Shown: positions 1 to 14,924 of the stretch, one piece after another
Numbering within the stretch: the first letter of the stretch is position 1
How the letters are laid out: each line of letters begins with the position of its first letter
NCBI GenBank assembly: GCA_002189035.1
Contig: NEEC01000015.1
Coordinates: forward strand, 124,001-188,000
Source: Utricularia gibba
Taxonomy: Eukaryota; Streptophyta; Magnoliopsida; Lamiales; Lentibulariaceae
Direction of reading: 5' to 3'
Length of the DNA: 64,000 bases
The notes under the pieces: model-generated
Databases searched by the model: none
What the model saw: the letters and a program-made list of their open reading frames with translations, nothing else
What the model was told of the DNA's origin: nothing
Made by a program: the position numbers and the translations under genes

Positions 1-2118
<2,118 letters not shown>

Positions 2119-3434
2119 AAGTTGAAGTGGTCTACTGCACCTAGTTTTGTCCAGTGTTATACTGTGTGTGTGTCACCGTGTTGCTACAGGCTCTTGAAAA
2201 ACTGCTCGTTCTGTTAGTTACCTTGTGGAACGTATACTTGTCTTTTTTTTTATCCATCGGTTTTGAATGTAAAACGACGGCCGGAATCCGTCTTCTGGCC
2301 CCTAGAACATAATCCACTTGTCACTTAGTGGAATATGCGATAGAAAATTAGTGCACAGTATGAATAAAGGGTTGTACGCCAGTCATTTGATTTGTGGCCC
2401 CAGGGAGTTGAGTGCACGCACATTGAGAGGTTCTGAGGATCCGGTGCATGATGTTCACATATCTTTGTCTTGTCTGTGTGTCGTGGACGCGGCTCCATAC
2501 TCTTGACCATCGGATATCACAACACATGATGCTGTGTTATTTCTGCTATGTTGGTAAACCTGCAGGTAGGACCCTGCATGGCTCCCACTCCATTCTCCTT
2601 TTTTAATCAAAGACTGCACAGGATTTACTTGAAATCTGAATTTATATGGTAAATGAAGCCTGCTGCAGGCTGTGGCAAACAAATGACTCTGCTCCCGTCT
2701 CCTCCTCCTCCTCCACTTGCACACCCGTGGATGGCGGTGGGCTTCATTGAGAGCGAGATGCCAAACCTCAAATTCTGTTCTCAGCCACCCAAATTCCCCC
2801 TCCCTCTTTCGTATTTATAAATAGACGGCAAGACAGATGGACACGTGGCAGAGAGGAACATCTGAGAGCGACTGACTTAGCCGGTCACTGGAGGACACCT
2901 GTCCACCTAACTGATTCCCTTCAACCTGATTGATTTTTTTATTTTTAGTCGGACGAGTTTTGTGGTCGACATAAAAATAAAATTGTGTATAACAAAGGCA
3001 CGTGATCATGATTATTCCTTTGGTTGTTTTAAAACTCTAAAAAAGGGAATAGTGCGTGCACCAAGTAAATCAATTCCATTCCGATTTTGTAATTTACGCA
3101 CTGCTCGGGAGTATCTTGTTTCTTATATGTATGTATATATGGGATACCTCTAGAACATCCATAATAATGGCCAGTCGGGACAGCCCACAATGTTAAAAAG
3201 ATTCAGGAAAACACTTTAAAATATGCAAATGATGATTCTTCGAATGTGGACCTGCCAACTAAAACAATCTAATCTCAGCCGTCCGTCCTGGTGATAAGGC
3301 TGAATCCACGGCGGGATGCCTTCCCCATCATTTTATTCCCACGCCGAAAAGGAAAACAAAAAGGGGACAATGAATATTTCACGGCTTTTTATCTCAATTT
3401 CATTTGAATCGCATTTCGCATGTCATTTGACGTC
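2119..3434. other. Intergenic: ARF 3' end and galactinol synthase promoter
   Basis: This holds the ARF 3' UTR and the upstream region of the galactinol synthase gene. A TATA-like string (tatttataaata, about 2813-2824) is not followed by a recognisable gene. Short ORFs on both strands look like chance. Confidence 0.5.
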
Positions 3435-3441
3435 TATATAA
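3435..3441 (+). promoter_or_regulatory. TATA box of galactinol synthase
   Basis: TATATAA lies about 110 bases upstream of the start codon, giving a leader of roughly 75 nt if transcription starts about 30 bases downstream. Confidence 0.6.
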
Positions 3442-3544
3442 CCTCCGCAGCAACACCGTCTCAAACTCAGGAAGAAGGCAGAAGAGGCAAGAGTTAGCGC
3501 ATCTTTTTACTAACTCTCTCCCAGTCTAGTCTTCAACCCCTCAA

Positions 3545-4746
3545 ATGGCCCCCGTAGCACCGGTTGATTCTCTCTACAAAGCGCCCCCCGCCGCCGACGC
3601 CACCAAGGCCTATGTGACTTTCTTGGCCGGCAACGGCGATTATGTTAAGGGAGTTGTTGGCCTGGCCAAAGGTCTCAGAAAGGTCAACAGCGCCTATCCT
3701 TTGGTCGTCGCCATTCTGCCGGATGTCCCCGAAGAGCATCGTGAACTTCTCCGATCCCAGGGATGCATCGTCCGGGAGATCGAGCCCATTTACCCACCGG
3801 AAAACCAGATTCAGTTCGCCATGGCTTACTACGTCATCAACTACTCCAAGCTCCGTATCTGGAACGTGAGTTTATATCTTTCAACTACCAAACGATTTTG
3901 TGTTCCTTGTCTTGACCGATGTGGGATTCGTTGTTGCAGTTCGTGGAGTACAAGAAGATGGTCTACCTAGATGCTGACATCCAAGTTTACGCCAACATCG
4001 ACCATCTGTTCGACACCCCGGACGGCTACTTCTACGCCGTGATGGACTGCTTCTGTGAGAAAACATGGAGCCACTCGCCGCAGTACAAGATCGGTTACTG
4101 CCAGCAGTGCCCAGAAAAGGTGACGTGGCCGACGGAGATGGGTTCCTCTCCCCCACTCTACTTCAACGCCGGCATGTTCGTTCACGAGCCCAGCAAAGAA
4201 ACCTACGAGAATCTCCTCGCAACTCTCCGCATCACACCACCAACGCCTTTCGCTGAGCAGGTAAATACAATATAATTAAAATAATAGCCAACGCCATGTT
4301 AAAAAAAATATTTCTTTTTGCAGGATTTCTTGAACATGTTCTTCACCAAAATCTACAAGCCGATCCCTCTCATCTACAACCTCGTTCTTGCGATGCTGTG
4401 GCGCCACCCTGAAAACGTTGAGCTCGAGAAAGTTGAAGTTGTTCACTACTGCGCTGCGGTAATTGCGACTAAGTGAATCGTTTTTTTCTTATTCTGGAGT
4501 GTGTGTAAATAGGGGCGGTGTTTTAACGAACGAACGAATGATCAGGGCTCGAAGCCATGGAGGTACACTGGTGTGGAGGCCAACATGGACAGAGAAGACA
4601 TCAAGATGCTTGTGAAGAAATGGTTTGATATTTATGATGATTCTTCTCTGGACTACAAGCCCCTGGAGTCCCTCTTGAAGCCAGCAATCTTGGCTTCTCT
4701 TCCCGAACCAGGGGTTTCTTACATTCCTGCCCCCTCTGCTGCTTAA
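3545..4746 (+). CDS. GolS: Galactinol synthase
   Basis: A GT8-family enzyme that makes galactinol from UDP-galactose and myo-inositol, the committed step of raffinose-family oligosaccharide synthesis, in the cytosol. The exons 3545-3865, 3940-4260, 4324-4458 and 4546-4746 join in frame to 325 aa, close to the family norm of about 330. Exon 2 carries the metal- and nucleotide-sugar-binding DAD motif (about residues 118-120, in YLDADIQVY). The protein ends in APSAA, the hydrophobic pentapeptide typical of plant galactinol synthases. Members of the family are often induced by cold, drought or heat, but no strong consensus stress element was confirmed upstream. The next recognisable gene on the right is the BURP gene, about 6.8 kb away. 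Confidence 0.96.
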
Positions 4747-4930
4747 GGCGCTTCACGACCCGATTGCCCGCAGCAGGAATGCTATCCAACCAACATGTAT
4801 CTTAATTTCAATTGTTTTTGGTGTGTTGTAAGTAAAAGTATGCAATGTGCTTCTCCTGCAATCACCCAATACAATGACTATGTTATGTTTTAGCGTCTCA
4901 TTTCCAATAACAAGTATTCATGAGCAAATT

Positions 4931-7770
4931 TTGATGGGCATGAGAGGGTTAAATGGACTGCAGTAGTCCGTGTCAATTATTGGGCCTCGATTGTGGCCCT
5001 ATAAAGCCCATATGTACCAGTGCAGCCCTCCAGTCGCATCCATTTGTATCTGTTTGCGTTTGAAAAACCGGTTGAATGGCGGTGTTTCCTCGAATCACAC
5101 GTCGATCCGTTTTGTGGCGTGTTTTCAGTCGGATCGCAAGTTGATTTTGATTTGATCTGGTCGCTGTTGAATATTATCAATAGAAGGTTTGGGAATTTCA
5201 CGATTCGCTAATCCAGAGGATGACGGTGAGTTGCTTGTGTTTTCTGGCATATGCTTCTTGGATTCTGACCTGATCTTGATTTTCGATGCCAGACGCAGCG
5301 AATCGAGTGAAATGAAGAATACGATAACGTGTGTGCATAGAGATTGCGATGGTTGTTATTGTTTTCTCCGCCGATTGAATTCTTTCGAAATCCAGTTTTG
5401 AAAGCAGTCTAATCGAACTCTCTGTTGAGGTAGGTTGTCTATGTTTTTGAGCGTAGATCTCATTTTTCGAATAACTTTAGTGCATGACGTGTTCACTCTT
5501 TCCTTATGTTTAGTGTTATTACTTTCCTTAATTCCTTCGTTTGCAATGTAGATCGAACTCGTTTTCTTGTTCTTTTTAGAAGGTCGAAGAAAATCTCTAA
5601 TGGAACAGAAACTGTAAAGATGAGTTGCTCTTAGAAGAACGTAATGAAACAAAGTGGTTGCGCCTCCCCAGGTATTTTCCTTATGCATTAGCCACCGCTC
5701 GTTATCCCTGCACTTACTGAGGTACATCTCGCGATCGGACATGCGTAAGATTCGAATCTGCCTGTTATTTTTTGTTGAATTTCTTGCTGATTTCCGCGTT
5801 TCGCTACACTTGCCGTGGATGAAGCTTTAATAGGCGATGGGAATTTTGGATCCGCTTAATCTATTGAAAACGGGAGTTGCTCTTCATGCAGATCTGGTTG
5901 GAGACTTTCGCCGCCTTTCGATCTGAGCAAGTCGCACACTGTCGAAACGGCTTCGTTTTTCTCCGGTGTAGGCGCCGTTGTACGGTTCTCATGTCAATAA
6001 AAATACCTCCTTCAACGGCAGTGTGGCAACCGGCTCCAGGCTGCGAACAAATGCCTTCTTTAACGGCGCGCTATCTTCTCTTTTTTTCCGGCGGAGGAGT
6101 CGTCATATCGGCTTGAAGTTCCCGCCATTGATCTCGTCCGCCGGCACTATCTGGTGCATCCCTTGAACCCGCACATAAGAGGAGAACCGTTGTGGTCAGA
6201 AACAATAAAAGCTAAAAGTAGGCTGAGTATTATATGAGAAGGAACACCAACGAGGTTATTTTGTTATCTTTTTTCTTGTTTTCTGATTTGTTGTTGCGGT
6301 TGACAAATGGCGGCAGTCTCTGGAGTAGACTGGAGGGAAAACACAAGGCACATCAACCAGATTCGCCCTAACACACGGCCACTAGTAAGAGTCTTCACGC
6401 AATCTATACATTGAATCTGAAATAGGTGTCTTCTAGAATTGACTTTGAACCAGAGAATTGCCGATGCACTTTCAGTTAAAACTTTGTGTGAGATTTTCCT
6501 TGTCAGCAGCCTGTCGGTTAGAAGTGTGACTTGACCATCAATGCCACCAATGGTCTTGCCAATTGCTGTTTTCTTTATTCTTCTGGGAATGAGTTTTGTT
6601 TCCGGCATTTGGATCTTGTTATCTTCATCTCGTCAAGTACGTCAACTCTTTATTTGGTTTGATTATTGTTATGCATTGGTTCGTGGGAAATGATTTTTGG
6701 AGCGACAGGTGTGTTTTCGCAAGGAGATCCATTGATCATATTCCTCATAGGTTAGCCACGAGATATGAGGAGTGATGGTAAGATTCAAAGTTTTAACATT
6801 ATGCTGATATTCAAAGTCGTTATAAAATACGGTTACTCATAGGATATTTCAAGTAGTGAATCCTAAGTTCCGTACACTGCTCGTATGGCCTTTGCTTGAA
6901 ACTACAAAATAATCCGAGAATAGATCATTGCGGTAAATGGCAGTAAAAGCTGGCGGACCGTTTTCGAATTACAGGCCATACTGTTTAAAACCACAGAATT
7001 CTTCAAAGGCCCACGATATATCGTAGGGCCATTATATCATCTGAGGGCCCAAACGTCGTACATTTAATTTTGCTGGTAACTCCCTACCCAGAAGAGAACA
7101 GAGAAAATGCCTTGCAAACCTTAAAAGTTAAAATATATTGTACGTGATTTATTTACAATAAAACAAAATTAACGATTTTATTGTCGGACCCAAAACCCAA
7201 TTACAGTCTAAATGACTTCCTAACCTGACCAACTTTTTGAAATCTTTAATCAATATCCAATTAAAACCCGAAAATACACCCAAGGGTTGGATGGCATTTA
7301 TGCGTAAATAGGACTATCGCAAACAAAATAAACCATTCAAGTGAATTCATCCCTAGTCAAACGTAGACGAAATTTAGTGGTAACCTAAGGGTTACAACAC
7401 GATGGCAGATAAAATGTAGTGTCATTTTCCAGCAACCTACGTAGGGGCTTAGACTTGATGCCACGGGCAACATAAAGTGTCATCCAAGTTTGATGGTAAT
7501 GTAAAGTAACTCCACGGAAGAACTTCATTCTAACCTAACGGGAAAAGGCCGAAACAAATCACACCAAACGACCCCTTTATACATCTTACTACACAGACTT
7601 TACACCAACGGACTACCATTTATTTTACATCTATCAACTTAAATTTCACCTTTTAATCTCAACACTAAAATAGAAATCAAGAAATTGTTGAACAGCAAAA
7701 ATATGGACATGTTATTCCTCCCGCATTACCATTTTCAGACACCAACTACTTAATTAATCATTTAAGCTTC
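4931..7770 (+). repeat. Copy 1 of a diverged segmental duplication
   Basis: No intact gene was recognised, but the block has a collinear, diverged partner at about 35962-38400. Matching anchors in order are tgatgggc near 4931, gttgaatggcgg near 5071, a splice-donor-like cggtgagttg near 5224, gcagtctaatcgaact near 5404, gatccgc..taatct near 5850, ttcacgcaatctatac near 6393 and gcattaccattttc near 7723. The left end carries several GGGCC/AGCCCA strings resembling site II promoter elements. This suggests a transcribed unit with a leader exon ending at the shared donor. Reading frames do not stay open between the copies, so it may be a non-coding transcript, a decayed gene, or a small gene whose exons were not found. 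Confidence 0.55.
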
Positions 7771-10700
7771 CGTCCATGAGGACCACACATGACAATCAAT
7801 CACATAAATTCAAGTGAAAAACAATGAAACTCATGGGAAATAAGTTAACGAAAGACATGCAGATTTACGAAATAAAACTAACATAAGCTAAAAGAGGGCC
7901 GACCTTGCATCAGACATGTTGATTGGCTGAACCTTCAGTTGATACCACAGGGCTGAAGTCAAGGTCTAGGAGCTCCAAGGAACCTCAGATGAAATCATAA
8001 CGTACTCCCTTCAAGCTAATATTTTTCTTCAACAAAAAACTTTTTTCACGAATGGATATGCCAAAAGATTGCCATGAGAGACATGTGAACCATACATGAC
8101 TGTTACATACAAATATAAGACACCAGATACCTTCACAAATTGATTTTCGAACGAAAAGCATCACGTTTGGCATTAACATGTGAACCATGAATGAGCGACA
8201 TACACTTTCTAGACTTTTCAGCGCAATCCTTGCTCTGATATTCTATCTGTACCGTGAGCGTGGCAGCTTTAGTGATAAATGCTCACCCCATAATCAAATC
8301 ACTACATATTCAGAAAACGGTGGATCATCTAGACAAGAAATCCATTACTAGGATTGGTGGTTATAGGAAATTAGGAAAATAATGAAAGGCGGATGTCTGT
8401 CAGCGCAATTATGTTTGTTGCGACAGATTAGTTGTTTATTCATAGCCACAGCAATTTGAAATCCAGATAGATGCATTCCTTTATCTACAAAACTAGACAC
8501 TCATCTTATCCTGAAGACATCACTAACCTGTGGACGGTTCCATCGTGAAGAATGGGCATGAGGCTGTTCATTCCTCAACAGGTGCCGAAGAGAAACTCAA
8601 GAAACAACCTTAGAAATTCAAAGTAAAAACAACCTTCAGATGAAGCACCAGAATACTTATTCTGAGAAAAATTAACAGTATTGAAACCCACACTTCAACA
8701 AGGAAAATTGCCGACGATGTCAGTTAGACAGCAGGTAGAACAATTAGGTCGGAATACGTGGAACTTCAACGAGTTAGCAAAGTTTCTGACCATAAATGGT
8801 GTGAACAGGATACACGAGAATCCGAGCAGGCGAATACCATAAAATTCATGAATGTAAACAGAGTTCACAAAATGCGGAAGTTATCGTCTGTAATCACTAC
8901 TGCATATGCAACAAAACGCAGTCCAAACAAGGGAGGTACCTTAGGACTTTGACCTTAGGCGAGTTCCCCGGGTAGATCTGAATACTTGGTGCGAATCCCG
9001 CACTAAAACGTGATCAAATTGAAAATAGTCCGTTGAAATCGTCATCTCCGTGAATCCTACGCATTGTATTATCAACTGAGAAATGTTACGCAAATGAGTT
9101 TCCTAGAGTTCCTGGATTAGAATACTAACGCGAAAAGCTCTTCCGTGAAATGATCGGAACCGGAATGGATCCGCGCAACCGCATTGCAATTCTTATCATC
9201 CACCGCGCTCGATAGCTCCTTGGAGAGATCGTCGCCGCTTCGGCAGTGAGCTCTTCGGAAGGATGTCTGCGTCCCGATTCAAAAATTTGAAAATAACATT
9301 TGTATGTTGGGCCCAGTCTGCAGAACGGTAAAGCAAGTGTCAATCCCTCTCCCCACGTACGACAAAAGGCCCAAAGAAAGGAGCCAGGAATTTTTTGTTG
9401 GACCAGAAGATGCTGATTGGCCCAAATAGCCAGTCCAAGGCGATGTGGTCCGCCATGGGGAGATTCTTCTTTTCAAGGCACAACACGTGAAGGAGATTCC
9501 TCTTGGCGAAGGAAAGCTTCGTCATTTTGGTGCAACATTTCTTTCGGCTATCCCCATGAAAAACAAAGGAGACCCTCTGGAAGCAACAAAATGCCTTGGT
9601 TGGAACTGGAAGAGCTTCTCTTACGTGCCCGGTTCAACACATGAAGAAGGAACTAGGAAGCCATCGCCAAACACCAACAAAATCAATTTTAAAATGAAAA
9701 GAAAAAGAGAAGATCGATGGTACATTGAAATTAAATTTTTAAAGAGAAAAATGATGATACGTGCACGTCATCGATAGGTCAGCATCAAAGTTCACGTTTT
9801 TTTTTATTTGTTTTTTCTACACACAGCACATGGCACCACGTAAAAGGAATCCGTTTTGGTGGAGTGAGGCAACGAACCGTGTAAACTGGATAGTGGATAC
9901 ATCCTACTTTTCTAATTGCGCATTAAAAGGGGTAATGCGCGTATGTAGGTAGTGGGAGTTGGGAGAAGAGGCATGTGTTTGTTGTAGTTCCTCATAGATG
10001 ACAGTTCTGGAAGGAAATGCACACTCACCCGACCTAAACTTCCAAATTAAAGTGCCTGTGTGGTTATGGGATCACAAAATCAGTAAGCTATTTAATGTGG
10101 ACTGCAGTAAAGTTGGACCCAACGTGGCCCAGTTGATAGAGACACCGAAGCAAAAGCTTGGAGGCATTGTCATCTTTTCTTATGTTTGGCCAGGCTACCG
10201 CATCAAGTATGACACAGAAACTGTCTGGGTTGGGCGCTGCCGCTGTCCATTTTACTCGTTTCGTAAATGCATGCTATGGCGCTTACCTGACTAACCATCC
10301 ATCCTTGGCGGGAGTGTTTTCCGGAATCAGAATACAAATTTACAAGGAACTTCCCTCCTCAATGGATCGTGAGTAAGTAACGTGGGGAGCCAACCCCAGG
10401 CGAGCCGAGCCGAGGCCGAGGTATATACAACATTTGGGGAAAGGACACACGGTGCAGAAACTGATGTGAACGGGGGGAGGCGCCGGTTTCCGGGAACAGG
10501 CCACCGCAGGACACCAAAGCGTACCGCACTCCTCACTGGCGGAGGGACCGCTGTCCACATGTCTTTCCCATCTCCGGGAGGGAGCGCCTGCCCCGCCCCG
10601 CCCCATATTCTTTGGGCAACAACGTAACCAATGGCGCTGGCGCTGGAATAAAAAAGGGGGAGTTATCCTGTAAATGGGAATGGGCGTGCCATCCTCATCC

Positions 10701-11507
10701 CAACATATTTAAATCCTGAACCACGTACACGAGACGAGAATATAACTGAGGGAGGAAGGTGTGTCATCAGAAAACGACGACGTATACAGCTTCTTCTTTT
10801 TCCATTTCTGTTTTTTCTTCATCCATTTTCCATGTGGGCGCCTCGCCAGCCACACAATCGCAAGTGTGAAGGGGGCTGAGCTACCCGTCACGGGCTGCCT
10901 GCCTTATTCCCCTCCCTCCCTCCACTCCTCCATAGGCATGCATCCCATGTATTAATAGTCTCTCCTCTCCTAAGAAAGCCCCTTCTTTCTTTCTAATCCC
11001 CTGCTTAAGAAAACTAAATACCATACCAGGTTCTTTTGGGGCACCCATAGCATATACATTTACAATATTACAAATTTATTGGGTACTTGCAGACAAAAAC
11101 AAAGCTAAAACCGCGTCCCCTCTCCCTCCCTCCCTCCGAGCCTCCACTTCTACCGGTCCCATGCCTCCGAAGACGCGTTTTCTGTCCCATTCCAACCTAA
11201 ACTTTTTCCCATAATTGTGCGCCCCTAGACGAGGAGATGGAGATGGGCTGGCCCTGACCCCCGAGTGCTAGGCTAAAATTTAACATTGGATTTGCGTCTC
11301 ACTGCGGTTACTCTGATGGGATGTGGTTTATTATTATTATTATTATAACTTAGAAATTCCAAATTTACAGCTCTGAATCCACCGGTCAATATTCATTTAC
11401 TTGCCCCTATTTATTTACTTGCTATATTGAAAGCAGAAAATTATAATCTACTCGTTTTTTAAAATTGCACTGCAGCAGCAGGTTTCCCTTTGTTGGCCGC
11501 CTTTCAC
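7771..11507. other. Gene-poor intergenic region
   Basis: No gene was recognised. Base composition shifts from AT-rich (left) to GC-rich at about 10380-10630. The short ORFs near 9125-9777 and 9998-10627 overlap on several frames and resemble nothing known. A (TTA)n run lies near 11329-11346. The rightmost part is the BURP gene promoter. Confidence 0.45.
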
Positions 11508-11514
11508 TATAAAA
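11508..11514 (+). promoter_or_regulatory. TATA box of the BURP gene
   Basis: TATAAAA lies 70 bases upstream of the chosen ATG, which supports 11578 as the first start codon. Confidence 0.65.
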
Positions 11515-11577
11515 GGAACGGCATCCTTCCGCAAATCCATCTGCTCCGGAGCTTCCCTTTCATCCCAAAAGGATACC

Positions 11578-13589
11578 ATGTCCCACGCGCCTCCTCCGCC
11601 GCTGCTCCGCCTCCCCCTCTTGCTTATCTTCATCTTGATTTCCGATGTAAAAACTCCGAAAACTCTCCATTTGTTTTTGTTTCAAGTTACGGAGTGTGAA
11701 TGCTGGGTTTTTGGTAGCAGCTCATAAATGTGGGATTTTCTGATGTCAATTAATGCAGGTGGGAGGAAGCAATGTAGCAGGAGAGAGTAATGGCGGGGAG
11801 AATCCCTTCACTCCCAAGGGCTTTCTGCTTCGGTACTGGAAGAAACAGATCAGCAACGATTTGCCCACCCCGGAGTTTTTGATTTCCAAGGCGTCACCGC
11901 TCACCGCCGCCGAGTACGTAGGGTTTACGAAGATTGCCAACGATCAGAACTCCCTCACGGCACATTTGCAGGATTTCTGCGCCAAGGCTAACCTTTTGTG
12001 TTTCCCCGACTTGGCTCCTAGTTTGGAGAAACACGACGGGGAAGTGAATTTCGCGAATTACAAGAATCAGAACTTTACTGGTTACGGAAATAATCGTCTC
12101 GGGGGGAAGGATAATTTCCAGAGCTACACCGAGAACGACAATGTTGTTATCGACACTTTCCGCCGTTACAGCCGCGGCGGTACCGGCCACATCGACAAGT
12201 TTACCGGATACGCCTCGGAGTCGAATGTTGTGGACCAGAGTTTCAACACCTACGGCACTGCCGCCGTTGGTGGCGAGGGCCAATTCACCAATTACAACGA
12301 CAACGTGAATGTGCCCAATCTGCGCTTCACATCCTATTCGGACGGCGGCAACGGCAGGAAACAGTCTTTCACAACCTATACCAACCTAGCCAACTCTGGC
12401 AAGGAGGGGTTTGCAGCATATGGGAAAAACGGCAACGCTGCCGTGAACGCATTCACGAGCTACGGCAATGATTCTAATGTAATGGGTTCCGGTTTCAAAA
12501 ACTACGGCGAAAGCGGCAATGGGGGAACAACACCTTCAGTTCTTATGGCTTCAATACAAATGTGCCGGAAAATACCTTCCAGAACTACGGCGCAGAAGGC
12601 AACGCTGCCACAGAGACATTCGCGAATTACAGAGAGCAGGCGAATGTGGGTGACGACACATTCAGTTCCTATGGCAAGCAATCAAACGGGGCGAAGAACA
12701 ATTTCGTCAATTACGGAAAATCTTTCAACGAAGGCAGCGATAAGTTCATTGGCTACGGCCAAGATGCCACCGGAGAAGCAAGTAGCTTCAAGATTTACGG
12801 TATGAACTACACCTTCAAGGAATACGACAAAGAAGGCAGTACCACATTCGCCAGTTACAGTAACGAGACCTCATCAGCCGCGGAAGCATCCATGGTTGCC
12901 AGCAGCAAGAGGGCAAACAGATGGGTTGAGCCCGGGAAATTCTTCAGGGAAGAATTGTTGAAGGAGGGAACGATAATGCCCATGCCCGACATTCGCGATA
13001 AAATGCCGATTAGGTCATTTTTACCGCGTGTAATCGTCTCCAAATTCCCATTTTCGTCCTCAAATCTCCCAGAAATCAAGAAGATCTTCCACGCCGGGGA
13101 CGATTCAAGTACGGCGAAAATGGTGACCGAGGCCCTGCGCGAATGCGAACGCGCACCGAGCCCCGGGGAAACGAAACGGTGCGTGGCGTCAATGGAGGAC
13201 ATGATCGACTTCGCGACGTCGGTGTTGGGGCGGAACGTGCAGGTACGCACCACCGCGACGACGGCGAGATCCAATGGCGAGATTATGCTGGGGAAGTGAA
13301 AGGAATCAACGGTGGCAAAGTGACGAAATCGGTGTCGTGCCATCAGAGCCTCTACCCTTACCTGCTGTACTACTGTCATTCTGTTCCTAAGGTTCGGGTC
13401 TACGAAGCGGATATTTTGGATCCGACAACGAAGACGAAGATCAATCACGGGGTCGCCATCTGTCATCTCGATACGACGTCGTGGAGCCCGGACCATGGCG
13501 CGTTCCTTGCCTTGGGCCTCGGCCCGGGGCAGATCGAAGTGTGCCATTGGATTTTTGAAAACGATATGACCTGGGCTGCTGCAGACTGA
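11578..13589 (+). CDS. PG1-beta-like BURP-domain protein, two apparent frameshifts
   Basis: Related to the non-catalytic beta subunit of polygalacturonase 1, a secreted cell-wall protein. Exon 1 (11578-11646) encodes a hydrophobic signal peptide; an intron follows, and exon 2 starts at 11759 in phase 0. Exon 2 encodes the N-terminal region, then many 14-residue-type repeats with F..Y spacing (FTGY, FQSY, FTNY, FSSY), then a C-terminal BURP domain. The BURP domain has its Cys-His motifs in order (CHQ, YYCHS, ICHLD, VCHWIFEND) and ends at 13589. The frame is broken twice, each time consistent with loss of one G: in the G run at 12521-12525 and at about 13296, where AAG-GTG is expected. Everything on both sides is well conserved, so this is either an assembly error at G runs or a very recent pseudogene. 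Confidence 0.85.
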
Positions 13590-14103
13590 TCGCCAGAGCC
13601 CCCCGCCGGCCCCTTCTGGTCCAATGAAAGCCAGTTGCGTTGCACAAAGGGTAAACCACTGGCTCGACCACCGTCTCTCTCTCTCTCTCATTGCTTTCAA
13701 TTTACCACCATCAATCACCTCCTGGAATTGATTCACTTCATGTGTACATTACATCCTTTGGTCGCACACCACAGCAGCTTCTTCTTAATCCCCTAAAATC
13801 AATCTCTTGATTTTAGCACCGCCACGACCTCTTTTGAAAAAAAAAAAAATCTGAATTTTTTGTTCTTTCTTTAAAAACATGTGTATTTTGAATCCGGTAT
13901 TCAATTTTTTTCATTCGGTTATCTAAAATTTCAAGATTCGATATTTTATTTTTTCGGAATTCAGTTCTGAAAAGGAAATATTATTTATTCCTTTAATTAT
14001 GTAAAGCCTACGGGGAAATAAGATTTGCCCGCATGAAAGAGGTAGACTAGCAGCTGCGTAAACCATCCTGAATGCTGAGATTTGAGACCGACATCCTCCT
14101 CCT
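13590..14103. other. BURP gene 3' region with (CT)n microsatellite
   Basis: The probable 3' UTR includes a CT repeat at 13674-13689 and an A run near 13838-13849. No gene was seen. Confidence 0.5.
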
Positions 14104-14381
14104 CTAGGGATAGCCTAGATGATGATTAGAGGGGATCCATGATGCGTCAGACGTCGATAGCTGAGATGATTGACCTTGTGTAGAGCTCTCGGCGGTGGCG
14201 GGGGTGGCGGATCCGGCCTCAGCGCTTCCCGCAGGGTTTACGGACGGTAAGTAAGCAAGACAATCGGCATCTAACAAGCAAACAAAAAGCAAACATAATT
14301 GATTGATGTACATGTACCTGACACCATGGCTGAAGAGATGAGCAGCAGAAGCAGTAAGAGCTTCACCAACTTGATATTCAT
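14104..14381 (-). CDS. Small secreted peptide gene, copy A (possibly decayed)
   Basis: Family unrecognised. The minus-strand first exon (14381-14318) encodes a typical signal peptide (MNIKLVK followed by seven Leu) and ends in phase 1, as in the sister copies. The last exon (14114-14104, 11 nt) completes a Gly and encodes Tyr-Pro-stop, as in copy D. The middle exon is uncertain. Using an acceptor ending at 14271 keeps the whole frame open (56 aa) but needs a 47-nt intron, unusually short for a plant. The acceptor ending at 14225, aligned to that of copy D, gives the family-like ALRPDPPPPPPR but then misses the Tyr-Pro frame. One inserted or lost base would explain the conflict, so the copy may be dying. 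A TATAAG lies at 14417-14422, 36 bases upstream of the start. Confidence 0.45.
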
Positions 14382-14416
14382 TTTCAGTTTGCTGTGAGCT
14401 GCGAGGCGGCGTGTTA

Positions 14417-14422
14417 CTTATA
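14417..14422 (-). promoter_or_regulatory. TATA box of peptide copy A
   Basis: TATAAG on the minus strand, 36 bases upstream of the start codon. Copies B, C and F have similar boxes at about 40 bases. Confidence 0.45.
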
Positions 14423-14924
14423 GGGAGAGGGGATTTTGTACGCACCGGCACCGTCATTTGTTTTCCGCAGATTTTTCCTTGGGACTGTTTCAACTTGTGA
14501 ATGCTTCTTTCCATGTTTCAACACGTTTTGCTTATAGCCAATCATATTTGTTATTTTCCCGGAAGCCACATGGAGAATATCCTGTTGGACTCCGTCAACT
14601 TTGGGGTGCTGTACTTTATTAAAGGTCTATTCACTACTATATTATAATTTGATGTTAAATAATACTCCTAAGTATTTAAATAATATATTTTTATTTAAAA
14701 TTTTTTTATGGTAAAACATAAATCCATTTTTCTTTAATTAATCTTATAAAGATAAAAAAAAATTTTATACGAATATATTATTATTATTTATTTAACATCG
14801 AGTAAATTAAAACACGGTACTAAATATATCTTAAAATTTCTATTATTCACACGCAAATCATGAGAAATAAAATTAGACATGTGATTAATTTAACAGGTCT
14901 CCTAGAAAGTAGAATAAGAAATAA

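Noticed and set aside
2948-3178. CCGAC cores (minus strand, 2948 and 3174) as drought/cold elements of the galactinol synthase promoter
   Set aside because: Neither has the preferred A/G before CCGAC, and such 5-mers are expected by chance.
8988-9006. tRNA-like T-arm string (ggtgcgaatcccgcac)
   Set aside because: No matching D-arm, anticodon arm or acceptor stem was found around it.
9998-10627. Overlapping ORFs in a GC-richer stretch
   Set aside because: Several frames are open on both strands because of base composition; no domain or consistent splice site was seen.
12855-13736. 293-codon minus-strand ORF across the BURP domain
   Set aside because: It is a shadow of the conserved plus-strand BURP coding sequence.
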